Below, in pieces: positions 9,866-18,264 of a DNA stretch of 64,000 bases; positions within the stretch are counted from its first letter, which is position 1; each line of letters begins with the position of its first letter. The stretch lies in contig NZ_JAQFWP010000036.1 in the NCBI RefSeq assembly GCF_027706745.1, positions 1 to 64,000 of the forward strand. The letters run 5' to 3'. A program made the position numbers and the translations under genes. Source of the DNA: Nocardiopsis suaedae. GTDB lineage: Bacteria; Actinomycetota; Actinomycetes; Streptosporangiales; Streptosporangiaceae. The notes under the pieces are model-generated. The model did not search any database. It was not told where the DNA came from and saw nothing but the letters and a program-made list of their open reading frames with translations.

Positions 9866-10807
9866 TCAGACCCGGCCCGCGCGGATGTCCTCCAGCCACC
9901 GGGCGGCCTCCTGGAAGTCGGCCTCGGTGGTGCGCGCGGGCAGGAACGGGGTCAGGTCGGCGGTCTCGTCGGCGCGCGGGTAGCTGCCGAGGAAGCGCAC
10001 GTCCGTGCAGATGCGGCGCAGCCCCATGAGGGCCTCGCCGACCGCGGCGTCGGCGACGTGCCCGTCGGCGTCGACGCAGAAGCAGTACCGGCCGAGCCCG
10101 TCCCCGGTGGGGCGGGACTCCAGGCGGGTGAGGTTGACCCCGCGCACCGCGAACTGGTCGAGCAGCTCGGCCAGCGCGCCGGGGTGGTCGGCGGACAGGA
10201 ACGCCACCAGGGAGGTGCGGTCGGCGCCGGTGGGCGGGGGCGGTGGGCCGGGCCGGGAGAGCTGCACGAACCGGGTGGCCGCCTCGGCGCGGTCGCCGAT
10301 GCCCGAGGCGAGCGCGGTCAGCCCGTAGCGCTCCCCGGCGATGCGGGCGCAGATCGCGGCGTCGTACGGCGAGCCGGGCTCGGCGACGGACTGGGCCGCG
10401 GCGGCGGTGGAGGAGACGGTGTGCATCTCGGCGTCGGGCAGGTGCCGGGACAGCCAGCGGCGGCACTGGGCGAGCGCGTGCGGGTGGGTGGCGACCCGCT
10501 TGACGTCGCCGACGGCCGCGCCGTCCCGGGCGAACAGGGTGAACTCCACCGGGACCGCGGCCTCGGCGGTGATCAGCAGCGGGTCGCCGTTGATCAGCTC
10601 GGCCATGGTGGTGGGGACCCCGCCCTCCACCGAGTTCTCCAGCGGCACCACCCCGGCGTCGGCCTCGCCGCGGCGCACGGCGCCGAACACGGCGTCCACC
10701 CCGGCGCAGGGCAGCAGCTGGGCGTCGGCGGCCTCGGGCCGCAGCGCGCGCAGGGCGGCTTCGGTGAAGGTGCCCTCGGGGCCGAGGTAGGCATAGCGGT
10801 TCGGCAT
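9866..10807 (-). CDS. pheA: Prephenate dehydratase
   Basis: The enzyme converts prephenate to phenylpyruvate in phenylalanine biosynthesis. The 313-residue monofunctional form begins NRYAYLGPEGTFTEAALRAL, the family's N-terminal signature. The catalytic TRF triplet appears in AATRFVQLSRP. The C-terminal ACT domain carries the ESRP motif (RLESRPTGDGLGRYCFCVD) used for phenylalanine feedback inhibition. No chorismate mutase domain is fused, as in other actinobacteria. ATG 10807 is the natural start. The DUF4446 gene ends 10 nt upstream on the same strand, so they form an operon. Confidence 0.95.
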   Translation of the reverse strand: MPNRYAYLGPEGTFTEAALRALRPEAADAQLLPCAGVDAVFGAVRRGEADAGVVPLENSVEGGVPTTMAELINGDPLLITAEAAVPVEFTLFARDGAAVGDVKRVATHPHALAQCRRWLSRHLPDAEMHTVSSTAAAAQSVAEPGSPYDAAICARIAGERYGLTALASGIGDRAEAATRFVQLSRPGPPPPPTGADRTSLVAFLSADHPGALAELLDQFAVRGVNLTRLESRPTGDGLGRYCFCVDADGHVADAAVGEALMGLRRICTDVRFLGSYPRADETADLTPFLPARTTEADFQEAARWLEDIRAGRV

Positions 10808-10817
10808 ATGTCGCAGG

Positions 10818-11306
10818 TTACCCCCGGGACGGGGGTGCGCCCGCGGCGCGCGCGCCGGGCACCACGGGCCGGACGGCGCCGGCCTCCTCGGGGGCCGGGA
10901 AGGACCCGGCGGACTCGGTCTGCTGCCCCATGCGGGCGGCGCGGATCGCCCGGTACTCCTCGGGCGAGAGCTCCTCGGCGGCGCGGCCGCCCTGCACCGC
11001 CTTGGCGTAGGTGCGCGACTCGGTGCGCCCGTTGATGGAGGTGACGACGATGCCGTCGCCGGCGGCGTTGAGCAGGGCCAGGGAGAACGAGCGGGCGCCG
11101 GACATCTCCTCCAGCGCGTCGTAGCGGACCACGCCGACGTCCCGGACGGCCCGGACGTCGACGCCGCTGCCTTCGGGGAGAAGCCGGTGCACCAGGGCGC
11201 GGCAGTCGTCGGCGGCCCTGCGGGTGCGCCAGAGCGCGTACCCGCCGACCGCCAGGCCGGCCAGGCCCGCCAGAACGCCGACCGCGGCGAGGATCGAAGT
11301 CAACAC
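10818..11306 (-). CDS. DUF4446 membrane-anchored protein
   Basis: The 162-residue protein has an N-terminal membrane helix (residues ~3-26) and a conserved core VGVVRYDALEEMSGARSFSL followed by ALLNAAGDGIVVTSINGR, the signature of DUF4446. Its function is unknown. The start is GTG 11306. It is the first gene of a likely two-gene unit with pheA, 10 nt apart. The family is widespread in actinobacteria and firmicutes; I infer a membrane-tethered cytoplasmic domain and no more. Confidence 0.8.
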   Translation of the reverse strand: MLTSILAAVGVLAGLAGLAVGGYALWRTRRAADDCRALVHRLLPEGSGVDVRAVRDVGVVRYDALEEMSGARSFSLALLNAAGDGIVVTSINGRTESRTYAKAVQGGRAAEELSPEEYRAIRAARMGQQTESAGSFPAPEEAGAVRPVVPGARAAGAPPSRG

Positions 11307-11345
11307 GGTGCGAGCGTACCGCTACGCGCGGCCCCCGTAAGGTGA

Positions 11346-12260
11346 CTAGCGGTAATCTCTACGGCGACTTTGCTGGATTTTTCGCGAAACGGACCTAACG
11401 GCCGCCGCGGCGTCCCGTCCGGTCCGGCGCGCCCTCCGGGCCAGCGCCGGGCCCAGCTCCCGCGCGGCCAGCGCCCGCCCCACGTCGGTGAACTGGCGCG
11501 CCCGGTGCACCTGGGCGCGCAGGTCGGTCCCGGTGGCGCGGTGCTCCAGCGGCACCTCCACCTCCACCACGCGCAGTCCCGCGTGCAGCACGTCGATGGT
11601 CAGGCCGGTCTCCACCCCGAACCCGTGCGCCAGCGGCAGCGCGGCCTCGAAGGCGGCGCGGGTCAGGCAGCGCTGCCCGTTCAGCGGCTGCTCGGGCTCC
11701 CACCCGGTGGCGCGGCGGATGCCGTCGCGGGCCAGGCGGACCACGAAGCCGTGGCCGCCCAGGCGCATGCGGGTGGCGGGGAACAGGGCGACGGCCATGT
11801 CGGCGTCGCCGCGCTCGACGGGGCCGATCAGCGGGGCGGCACCGGCGGCGGAGGCGCCCAGGTCGGCGTCGAGGAAGAGCAGGTGGCGGTGGCGGGGCGG
11901 GCCGCCGCCGGAGGCGCCGGCCTCGATCAGCCGCACCCCTTCGGCGCCGCTCTCCATGGCGGCGCCCTTGCCGCGGTTGCGGGCGTGGCGCAGCACCCGC
12001 GCCCCGGCCGCCAGGGCGGCCTCGGCGGTGCCGTCGGAGGAGCCGTCGTCCACGACGACGACCAGGTCCACACCGGGCAGGGAGCGCACCGCGTGCACGG
12101 TGGCGCCGATCCGCTCGGCCTCGTCCTTGGCGGGGATCACGGCCGCGACTCCCGGCCGGTGCTCGGCACTGCCCATCGGCGCCTCCGGAAGGCTGGCGGG
12201 ACTTCCACGAATCTGGACCGGCGCTGATCTCGGGGGAAACGACGCTACACGCACGGTCAT
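11346..12260 (-). CDS. Family 2 glycosyltransferase
   Basis: The protein contains a GT-A fold: GVAAVIPAKDEAERIGATVH at the start, VVVVDDGSSDGTAEAA for nucleotide binding, and LFLDADLG, whose DAD triad binds metal and sugar nucleotide. It lacks membrane segments, so the acceptor is probably soluble or lipid-linked at the membrane surface. The sugar and acceptor cannot be read from the sequence. The true start may be ATG 12260 or the internal ATG at 12176 just before the conserved core; the latter gives a more family-like N-terminus. It ends in a basic tail (QQSRRRDYR). Confidence 0.8.
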   Translation of the reverse strand: MTVRVASFPPRSAPVQIRGSPASLPEAPMGSAEHRPGVAAVIPAKDEAERIGATVHAVRSLPGVDLVVVVDDGSSDGTAEAALAAGARVLRHARNRGKGAAMESGAEGVRLIEAGASGGGPPRHRHLLFLDADLGASAAGAAPLIGPVERGDADMAVALFPATRMRLGGHGFVVRLARDGIRRATGWEPEQPLNGQRCLTRAAFEAALPLAHGFGVETGLTIDVLHAGLRVVEVEVPLEHRATGTDLRAQVHRARQFTDVGRALAARELGPALARRARRTGRDAAAAVRSVSRKIQQSRRRDYR

Positions 12261-12301
12261 AGCGTCGATTTTCCCGAGATCAACGGGGATCTGGGCCGGA
12301 T

Positions 12302-12652
12302 CTAGGGCGCGGTGGTGGAGGCCTGGTCCGGGAGGTCGGTGGAGTCGGCGACGGTGAAGACCCCGTCGAGGCCGGTGACCTCCAGGATCTTGGTGACCGC
12401 GGGGCGCGGCGCGGCGAGGACGAGGTCGCCGCCCTGCTCGCGGGAGCGCTTCATGGCCGACAGCAGCACGTTCATGCCCGTGGAGTCGCAGAACTCCACC
12501 CCGGACATCTCCACCACCAGGCGGCGTGCCCCGTCGTCGAGCGCGTCGACGAGGGCGCTGTGCAATTGCGGTGCCGTGTACAGGTCGACCTCACCGCGAA
12601 CGGTTACCACCGCGTGATCCGCGTGAGACTGACTCGATATCTTCAACTCCAC
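12302..12652 (-). CDS. STAS-domain anti-sigma factor antagonist (BldG/RsbV-like)
   Basis: The 116-residue protein is a single STAS domain. It has GEVDLYTAPQL and the phosphoacceptor motif CDSTGMNVLL, in which Ser57 of D-S-T would be phosphorylated by a partner anti-sigma kinase and dephosphorylated by a PP2C phosphatase. The sequence around it resembles Streptomyces BldG. It lies 60 nt downstream of the HATPase gene on the same strand, so the two form a partner-switching pair controlling an unlinked sigma factor (inference; no sigma gene is adjacent). Confidence 0.88.
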   Translation of the reverse strand: MELKISSQSHADHAVVTVRGEVDLYTAPQLHSALVDALDDGARRLVVEMSGVEFCDSTGMNVLLSAMKRSREQGGDLVLAAPRPAVTKILEVTGLDGVFTVADSTDLPDQASTTAP

Positions 12653-12712
12653 AGTCGTGACTGTAGCGGCACGGCGCGGAGCTGGCCACCTGGTGACCGG
12701 TGTTTCGCCTCA

Positions 12713-13186
12713 TCACCCGGACATCACGCGCGTTCGGGAGGATACGAACGCCGGGACCGCGCCGTCCTCCCCGTCGCCCAGCTCCAGGACCGCCCACACG
12801 GTGGTGACCGAGCCGTCCACCTCGGTGCCCCAGCGGCGGGCGAGGTGCTCGACGATGCCCAGGCCCCGGCCGCCGAGCGCGGACGGGGAGGGGCGGGCGA
12901 TGCGCGGCAGCGTGGACGCGCCCCCGTCGCGGACCCGGATCTCCAGGCGGACCCGGCCCGAGGCGGCGGTCTCCACGTCCCAGGCCACCTGGACCGAGTC
13001 GGGCGGGAAGGGCGGGGGCAGCGGGGAGGCGTGCCGCAGGGCGTTGCTCAGGAGCTCGCTCAGCACCAGCGCGGCGTCGTTGACGCGCGGGGCGTCCAGA
13101 CCGCCCTCTTCGAGCTCGGTGCAGAGCCGCTGCCGCGCGCTGGTGACACTCGACGGCGCGTACGGCACGAGTACCGTCCTCGCCAT
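12713..13186 (-). CDS. RsbW-like anti-sigma regulatory ATPase (HATPase_c)
   Basis: This 157-residue GHKL-type ATPase has the N-box ALVLSELLSNALRHA, a G1-like VRDGGA, and the G2 box GGRGLGIVEHLARRWG. Such proteins act as serine kinases of STAS antagonists and bind sigma factors; the neighbouring STAS protein is the probable partner. ATG 13186 is chosen because GGGAGG lies 5-6 nt upstream; the 17-residue upstream extension lacks support. The N-terminus ARTVLVPYAPSSVTSARQRL is typical of the actinobacterial branch. Transcription continues into the STAS gene. Confidence 0.85.
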   Translation of the reverse strand: MARTVLVPYAPSSVTSARQRLCTELEEGGLDAPRVNDAALVLSELLSNALRHASPLPPPFPPDSVQVAWDVETAASGRVRLEIRVRDGGASTLPRIARPSPSALGGRGLGIVEHLARRWGTEVDGSVTTVWAVLELGDGEDGAVPAFVSSRTRVMSG

Positions 13187-13324
13187 GTCGTCCTCCCGTA
13201 CCTCGCCCCGCACACCGGCGGAACAGCAGCCGTCCATCTCGCGCCCCGTCTCCCGAAAAACTCGGTCCGTCTTTCGCCGGTTATCGGCAAAGCATCGGCT
13301 TTGACGCCCGCCAGGGCCGAAATG

Positions 13325-13338
13325 CCCCGTTCACGGGG
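13325..13338 (-). terminator. Small hairpin after the histidine kinase gene
   Basis: CCCCGT-TC-ACGGGG forms a 6-bp GC stem 13 nt beyond the kinase stop codon. It is a weak terminator candidate separating the kinase from the anti-sigma pair. Confidence 0.4.
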
Positions 13339-13350
13339 TGGGGAAACACC

Positions 13351-15291
13351 TCAGCACCCCTGGTCCGGGCCTTCGTCCGGCTCCGGCCGGAGGCCCCCCG
13401 GGACCGAAACCCCGCCCTCCCCGGCGCCCCCGGCCTCCGGACCACCGACGGGGGGCGCCGAATGTAATGTCAGTCTCATCCGCGTCCCAAGGGCGCGCGC
13501 GGAGGCGGTCACGTCCCCGCCCTGGGCGCGGGCCAGGCGGCGCACGATGTACAGGCCCAGCCCGATCCCGCCGAACCGGCGCCGGTCCCCCGCCTCGCCC
13601 TGGACGAACCGGCCGAAGATGCGCTCCTCGTCCCCGGGGGCGATGCCCACCCCCTCGTCCTCGACGTCCACCACCAGCCGGCCGCCGTCCACCCCGGCAC
13701 GCAGCCGGACCCGCCCGCCGTCGGGCGAGTACTTGAACGCGTTCTCCAGCAACTGGCCCAGGATGACGTCGGTGGCCACCGGGTCGCCCAGCGCGGCGGG
13801 CAGCGGCTCGGACGCCTCCAGGCACAGGGTGTGCCGCGGGGAGAAGGAGGAGAACGCCCCGGCCGCCTCCTCCAGCAGCCGCCGCAGGTCGAACGCCTCG
13901 GCCCCGACCCGCAGGTCGCCCCCGGCGGCCGACCCCAGCAGCAGGTTCTCCACCAGCCGGGCCAGCACCGAGGAGCGCTCGGCGATGGTGCGCACCGCGT
14001 CCTTGCGGGCCGCGTCGTCGAGCTGCTCCCAGCGCCGCACCAGCGTCCCGGCGAACCCCTGCACCACGGTGACCGGGGTGCGCAGCTCGTGCCCGGCCGT
14101 GGCCATGAAGAGGTCCTTCTCCTCCTCCAGCTCCTTGGCCTGGGTGACGTCCCGGAAGTCGACCACGCGCTCCTCGGTGCCGCTGATTCCGGTCACCAGG
14201 ATCTCCAGCCAGCGACCCCCCGGAAGCCGGTGCCGCACCGAGGCGCCCTCCCCCTCGGGCAGCGGGAAGGGCGGCGGGCGCCCGGCCGCCCGCGCCGCGG
14301 GGACGCCGGTCAGCTCGGCGGCGGCCCGGTTCCACTTGCGCACCCGGCCCTCGCCGTCGAGCACCGCGATGCCGTCGGCACTGGACTCGACCACCGCGTG
14401 CTCCTTGGCGCGGCGGCGCACCATCTCCTGGTAGGCCATGGCGTTGCCCAGGGCCACCCCGGCGTGCGCGGCGAGCAGCTCCAGCAGCTCCAGCTCGACG
14501 TGGCCGACCCTGCGCCCGCTGTACAGGGCGTACAGGGCGCCGTAGGGCCGCCCCTGCACCGAGGAGACCCCCAGCGCGATGGTGTGCAGGCCGTCCAGGT
14601 CGGCCCAGATGAGGTCGTCGAGGCTGCGGGTGTCGTCGGTGGCGAGCAGCACGGAGCGGCCGCTGCGCAGCAGCTCCCCGAACAGGCTCGACTCCAGGGG
14701 CGCGGTGTAGCCCTTGAGGTGCTCCGACAGCCCGCTCAGGCTGACCAGGCGCAGCCGGTCCCCCTCGATCAGCGCGAACCCCCCGGCGTCGGCGCCGGTC
14801 AGCTCGGTGAGGCTGCGGGCGATCCGGTCCAGCACCGCGCCCAGGTCCAGGTCGGCGTTGATGTCGGCGGCCACGTCGGTCAGCCGCCGCACCAGCCGGG
14901 CCCGCTCGGCCGCGTGCGAGCGCAGCTCCCCGTGGTCGGCGTCCCGGCGGAACACCTGCAGCCACCCGGCGGGGGCGCCGTCGGCGGTGCGCAGCGGGCC
15001 GGTGTCCACCCGCACGTCCACCGCGGTGCCGTCGCGGCGCAGCCGCCGGGTGAGCACGGAGACCGGCTCACCGGCGCGCGTCCGCTCCAGCACCGCGTGC
15101 TCCTCGGCGAGCAGCTCGCCGGGGACGATCGGGGCGGGGCGGCCCAGCGTCTCGGCGGCCGACCAGCCGAACAGCCGCTCGGCCGCCGCGTTCCACACCG
15201 CCACGCGCATCCGCGCGTCGACGGCGACGATCGCGTCCGGACAGGACGCCAGGACCGCGTCGGCGCTCACGTCCGGGCCATCGGGGATCAC
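13351..15291 (-). CDS. Soluble PAS-GAF-PAS sensor histidine kinase
   Basis: The 646-residue protein reads as PAS (about 1-120; DAIVAVDARMRVAVWNAAAE), GAF (about 140-290; ADINADLDLGAVLDRIARSL), second PAS (about 300-375; SADGIAVLDGEGRVRKWN), HisKA with H-box TAGHELRTPVTVVQGF near residue 398, and HATPase_c with VDVEDEGVGIAPGDEERIFG and GGIGLGLYIVRRLA. There is no membrane segment, so it senses a cytoplasmic signal. No response regulator lies beside it, making it an orphan kinase. Its position upstream of an RsbW/STAS pair suggests, but does not prove, that it feeds a stress-response switch. The start is GTG 15291. Confidence 0.9.
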   Translation of the reverse strand: MIPDGPDVSADAVLASCPDAIVAVDARMRVAVWNAAAERLFGWSAAETLGRPAPIVPGELLAEEHAVLERTRAGEPVSVLTRRLRRDGTAVDVRVDTGPLRTADGAPAGWLQVFRRDADHGELRSHAAERARLVRRLTDVAADINADLDLGAVLDRIARSLTELTGADAGGFALIEGDRLRLVSLSGLSEHLKGYTAPLESSLFGELLRSGRSVLLATDDTRSLDDLIWADLDGLHTIALGVSSVQGRPYGALYALYSGRRVGHVELELLELLAAHAGVALGNAMAYQEMVRRRAKEHAVVESSADGIAVLDGEGRVRKWNRAAAELTGVPAARAAGRPPPFPLPEGEGASVRHRLPGGRWLEILVTGISGTEERVVDFRDVTQAKELEEEKDLFMATAGHELRTPVTVVQGFAGTLVRRWEQLDDAARKDAVRTIAERSSVLARLVENLLLGSAAGGDLRVGAEAFDLRRLLEEAAGAFSSFSPRHTLCLEASEPLPAALGDPVATDVILGQLLENAFKYSPDGGRVRLRAGVDGGRLVVDVEDEGVGIAPGDEERIFGRFVQGEAGDRRRFGGIGLGLYIVRRLARAQGGDVTASARALGTRMRLTLHSAPPVGGPEAGGAGEGGVSVPGGLRPEPDEGPDQGC

Positions 15292-15331
15292 CCGGCCATA
15301 GTGCCACCGCGCGGCCCGCGGATCACGCGGG

Positions 15332-15664
15332 TCAGACCACCTGGGGGTCGGCGCCGCCGTCGGCCTCCATCGGGCGGCCCGCCAGCGCCCAGGCCTGCAT
15401 GCCCCCGGCCACGTTGGCCGCCCGCCACCCGGCCTCGTTGAGCGCCTGCACCGCCTGGGCCGAGCGGCCCCCGACCCGGCAGACCACGTACACCTGGCGG
15501 TCCCGGGGCACCTCCCCCGCGCGCGCGGCGAGCTCGCTCAGCGGGATGTGCACCGCCTGCGGCGCACGGCCCGCCTGCCACTCGTCCTGCTCCCGCACGT
15601 CCAGCAGGTACCCGTCCTCGGGCACCGTGCCGACCTCGACCACGGGAACGCTCTGCTCGAACAC
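15332..15664 (-). CDS. Single-domain rhodanese-like protein
   Basis: The 110-residue protein is one rhodanese domain. It has the N-terminal LLDVREQDEWQAGRAPQAVH block and an active-site loop CRVGGRS, in which Cys carries the persulfide. It probably moves sulfane sulfur or detoxifies thiols in the cytoplasm. The start is GTG 15664 with GAGGGG about 10 nt upstream. It diverges from the SSI-like lipoprotein gene and lies 40 nt upstream of the histidine kinase on the same strand. Confidence 0.88.
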   Translation of the reverse strand: MFEQSVPVVEVGTVPEDGYLLDVREQDEWQAGRAPQAVHIPLSELAARAGEVPRDRQVYVVCRVGGRSAQAVQALNEAGWRAANVAGGMQAWALAGRPMEADGGADPQVV

Positions 15665-15760
15665 CAGGGTCTACCCCTCATCACGACGTCGGTTGGCCGG
15701 GGCCGCCGGGGGAACGCACGGCGGTGGGAACCGCCCGCGGGCGCCCCGCGTCAAAAGGGT

Positions 15761-16234
15761 ATGCGCACGCATAGCCTTGCGACCGCAGTGGTCCTCCCAG
15801 GCGCGCTCGCGGCCGTGGTCGCCACGGCCGCCGCGTGCGGGGGGACCACGGTCACCACACCGGACGACGACTCCGGCTCCGGGGGCTCCGGCTCCGGAGC
15901 GGCCCCGACGACCGAGCTGACCATCCAAATCACCTACGCCGACGACCCGCCCGCCGAGGGCGACACCGAGCCCACGGACTGGACCCTCACCTGCGGCCCC
16001 GCCGGCGGCGACCACCCCGACCCCGAGGCGGCCTGCGCCGACCTGGAAGAGGTCGGCGCCGAGGGCTTCGAGGAGGTCCCCGAGGACCAGGCCTGCACCT
16101 ACGAGATGGGCGGCCCCGAGGTCGCCCGGGTGGAGGGCCACGTGGGCGAGACCGACGTGTCCACCGAGTTCAACAAGTCCGGCGGTTGCGAGATCGACCG
16201 CTACGAGAAGATGGGCGCCGTGCTGGCCCCCTGA
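15761..16234 (+). CDS. Secreted/lipoprotein SSI-like protease-inhibitor domain protein
   Basis: The 157-residue protein has a signal sequence (MRTHSLATAVVLPGALAAVV) followed by ATAAAC, a loose lipobox that would lipidate Cys26. A Gly/Ser/Pro/Thr linker follows. The domain shows the subtilisin-inhibitor pattern: TLTCGPAGGDHPDPEAACAD, then QACTYEMGGPEVARVEG and SGGCEIDRYEKM. That gives four cysteines placed for the two SSI disulfides. It would inhibit extracellular serine proteases from the outer face of the membrane. ATG 15761 is the only start giving a signal peptide. Confidence 0.75.
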   Translation: MRTHSLATAVVLPGALAAVVATAAACGGTTVTTPDDDSGSGGSGSGAAPTTELTIQITYADDPPAEGDTEPTDWTLTCGPAGGDHPDPEAACADLEEVGAEGFEEVPEDQACTYEMGGPEVARVEGHVGETDVSTEFNKSGGCEIDRYEKMGAVLAP

Positions 16235-16339
16235 CCCGGCCGCAAGGGCCGCCCCGGGGCCGCTTCCGGCCGCACCCCCATCATGCGGCCGCAGGCGCCC
16301 CGGGCGCCCGCCCGGACCACACCGACCGCACACGAACGA

Positions 16340-16375
16340 GGGCCCCGCTTCCGGATCTCTCCGGAAACGGGGCCC
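16340..16375 (-). terminator. Hairpin downstream of tRNA-Leu
   Basis: A near-perfect inverted repeat (16340-16354 against 16361-16375) lies a few bases past the 3' end of the minus-strand tRNA. The same stem also faces the end of the SSI-like gene, so it may work in both directions. Confidence 0.7.
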
Positions 16376-16382
16376 TCTCCTG

Positions 16383-16465
16383 TGGGCGAGGAGGGATTTG
16401 AACCCTCACGTCCTTTCGGACACACGGACCTGAACCGTGCGCGTCTACCGTTCCGCCACCCGCCC
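16383..16465 (-). tRNA. tRNA-Leu (anticodon CAG)
   Basis: Read on the minus strand, the 83-nt gene starts GGGCGGG and ends CTCGCCC plus discriminator A, which pair as the acceptor stem with one G-U. The anticodon loop is TTCAGGT, giving CAG (leucine, CUG codons). A long variable arm is present, as required for leucine tRNAs, and the T-arm reads GGGTTCAAATCCC. CCA is not encoded. Confidence 0.95.
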
Positions 16466-16724
16466 GAGTGACATATACATGGGGTGTGTCCCCGTGCGTT
16501 CGGTACCCGGACCTTTCCGGTCCTCCCCGGTGCCGTCCGCTTGGCGACAGGAAAAAGACTAGCACGGCCCGGGGACCGCTCCGCACACGTTTTTCCGTGC
16601 GGCCCGCACGCCGCCCGGAGCGCGCGGCCCCCTCCGGGGCGGTGCGGCCGACGCACGTGAAACAGTGGACGCGGTTACCCGGTTACGATCGTTCTAGACC
16701 GGAGTGGAGTAAGGGAGGTACCTC

Positions 16725-17486
16725 GTGGGAGTGCTCCAACGCTTCGAGCGGCGCCTTGAGGGCATGATCGAAGGCACCTTCGCGCGGGCCTTCAAGTCCA
16801 AGCTCGAGCCCGTCGAGATCGCCAGCGCCGTACAGCGGGAGATGGACGAGCGGGCGGCCATCGTCGCCCAGGGGCGCACCCTGGTCCCCAACGACTTCAT
16901 CGTCGAGCTGTCCGCGGGCGACAGCGAGCAGATGGACGCCATGGCCGACAGCATCGGCCAAGAGCTCGCCAAGCTGGCCCGGGACTACGCCACCGAGCAG
17001 GGCTACTCCTTCGTCGGCCCGGTGCGCGTGCACTTCACCTCCGACGCCGAACTGCAGACGGGCCGCTTCCGCATCCGCTCGGGCGTGGTGCGCGGCTCCA
17101 CCGTGGAGAGCGGCGAGATCCGGCGCCCGGTGGGCGACCCGCCGCGCGGCGCCGAGTCCGCCCCGGGCAAGCCCCGGCTGCTCATCTCCCCCGGCGGCGC
17201 CGCCACCGAGGGGACCACCGCCGGGCAGGGGATGCAGCAGTCCTTCGAGCTCACCACTCCGGTCACCCTCCTGGGCCGGGGGACCGACTGCGACCTGCGG
17301 CTGGTGGACAACGGCGTCTCCCGGCACCACGCGGAGATCCGCTTGGAGGACGACGAGGCCGTGCTGGTCGACCTCGGCTCCACCAACGGCACCTTCGTCA
17401 ACGGACAGCAGGTGCGCCGAGTCGGGCTGGTCGACGGGACCCGCATCAGCCTCGGGCGCACCACCATGACCTTCCGCCGCGACTGA
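16725..17486 (+). CDS. fhaA: FhaA: DUF3662 and FHA domain protein
   Basis: The 253-residue protein has the N-terminal DUF3662 domain (GVLQRFERRLEGMIEGTFAR) and a C-terminal FHA domain (about 175-250) with LLGRGTDCDLRL, GVSRHHAEIR and DLGSTNGTFVNG. FHA binds phosphothreonine; in mycobacteria FhaA binds phosphorylated pseudokinase MviN and controls peptidoglycan synthesis. The GTG start at 16725 has GGGAGG 7-8 nt upstream. The linker is short compared with the mycobacterial form, as in Streptomyces. It heads the serine/threonine signalling locus but is 280 nt from fhaB, so it has its own transcript. Confidence 0.92.
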   Translation: MGVLQRFERRLEGMIEGTFARAFKSKLEPVEIASAVQREMDERAAIVAQGRTLVPNDFIVELSAGDSEQMDAMADSIGQELAKLARDYATEQGYSFVGPVRVHFTSDAELQTGRFRIRSGVVRGSTVESGEIRRPVGDPPRGAESAPGKPRLLISPGGAATEGTTAGQGMQQSFELTTPVTLLGRGTDCDLRLVDNGVSRHHAEIRLEDDEAVLVDLGSTNGTFVNGQQVRRVGLVDGTRISLGRTTMTFRRD

Positions 17487-17542
17487 CCCCGGGCCCGCGG
17501 CCGCCCGCGGCGCGCCTGAGGGGCGCCGCGCGGTCGGCCGGA

Positions 17543-17588
17543 AGAAAGGGCGAACCGAACGCGCCCCCGCTGCGTCTGTAAGGGGGCG
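17543..17588 (+). terminator. Possible hairpin after fhaA
   Basis: CGCCCCC and GGGGGCG face each other across about 13 nt in the 280-nt gap between fhaA and fhaB. The stem is short and the loop long, so this is a weak call. The rest of the gap is presumably the fhaB operon promoter. Confidence 0.3.
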
Positions 17589-17766
17589 GAGCCCGCCGGG
17601 GACGGCCCGGGCGGCCGACACCGCGGAGAGCAGAAGAGAGGGAACCGACCAGGAGCTTCCGGGTCCGTTGGGTTTTTCCGACACGATCTCCTAGGGTTCG
17701 GGCCGAGAGAACGCGGCGGCGCCTGCGCCGCCCGCCAGAGCACGACAGGGGCTGAAGAGCAGTTCG

Positions 17767-18264
17767 ATGTCCGACTTGACCCTCATGCTGATCAAGATCG
17801 CCTACCTGGCGGTGCTTTGGCTGTTCGTCATCTTCGCCGTCGGCGTCATCCGCACCGACCTCATCGGATCCCCCGCGAAGTCCAAACGGCGCCCCCGCCC
17901 CTCCCCCTCCGGTCAGGACGGCGGCGCGCCCAAGCGCCCCGCCGCCCCCAAGGCCCCGCGCGGGCGGCGCAACGAGCCGCGCACCCTCGTGGTCACCAAG
18001 GGCCCACTGGCCGGGAACTCCCTCCCCCTCGGCCCCCATCCGATCCTCATCGGCCGCGCCAACGACGCCACGCTCGTCATCAACGACGACTACGCCTCGG
18101 GCCGGCACGCGCGGATCTACTCCGAGAACGGCCGCTGGTTCGTCGAGGACCTGGGATCGACGAACGGCACCTACATGGGCCAGCAGAGGCTGACCCGCCC
18201 GCAGCCCATCTCGGTGGGGCAACCCATCCGCATCGGCAAAACGGTCCTGGAACTGCGCAAATGA
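17767..18264 (+). CDS. fhaB: FhaB: membrane-anchored FHA domain protein
   Basis: The 165-residue protein has one N-terminal membrane helix (about residues 5-28), a basic Pro/Lys/Arg linker and an FHA domain (about 70-160) with ILIGRANDATLVINDDYASG and EDLGSTNGTYMG. This is FhaB/FipA, which reads phosphothreonines made by PknA/PknB and links them to division proteins. Its stop overlaps the start of pstP (ATGA), placing it first in a coupled operon. Confidence 0.92.
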   Translation: MSDLTLMLIKIAYLAVLWLFVIFAVGVIRTDLIGSPAKSKRRPRPSPSGQDGGAPKRPAAPKAPRGRRNEPRTLVVTKGPLAGNSLPLGPHPILIGRANDATLVINDDYASGRHARIYSENGRWFVEDLGSTNGTYMGQQRLTRPQPISVGQPIRIGKTVLELRK

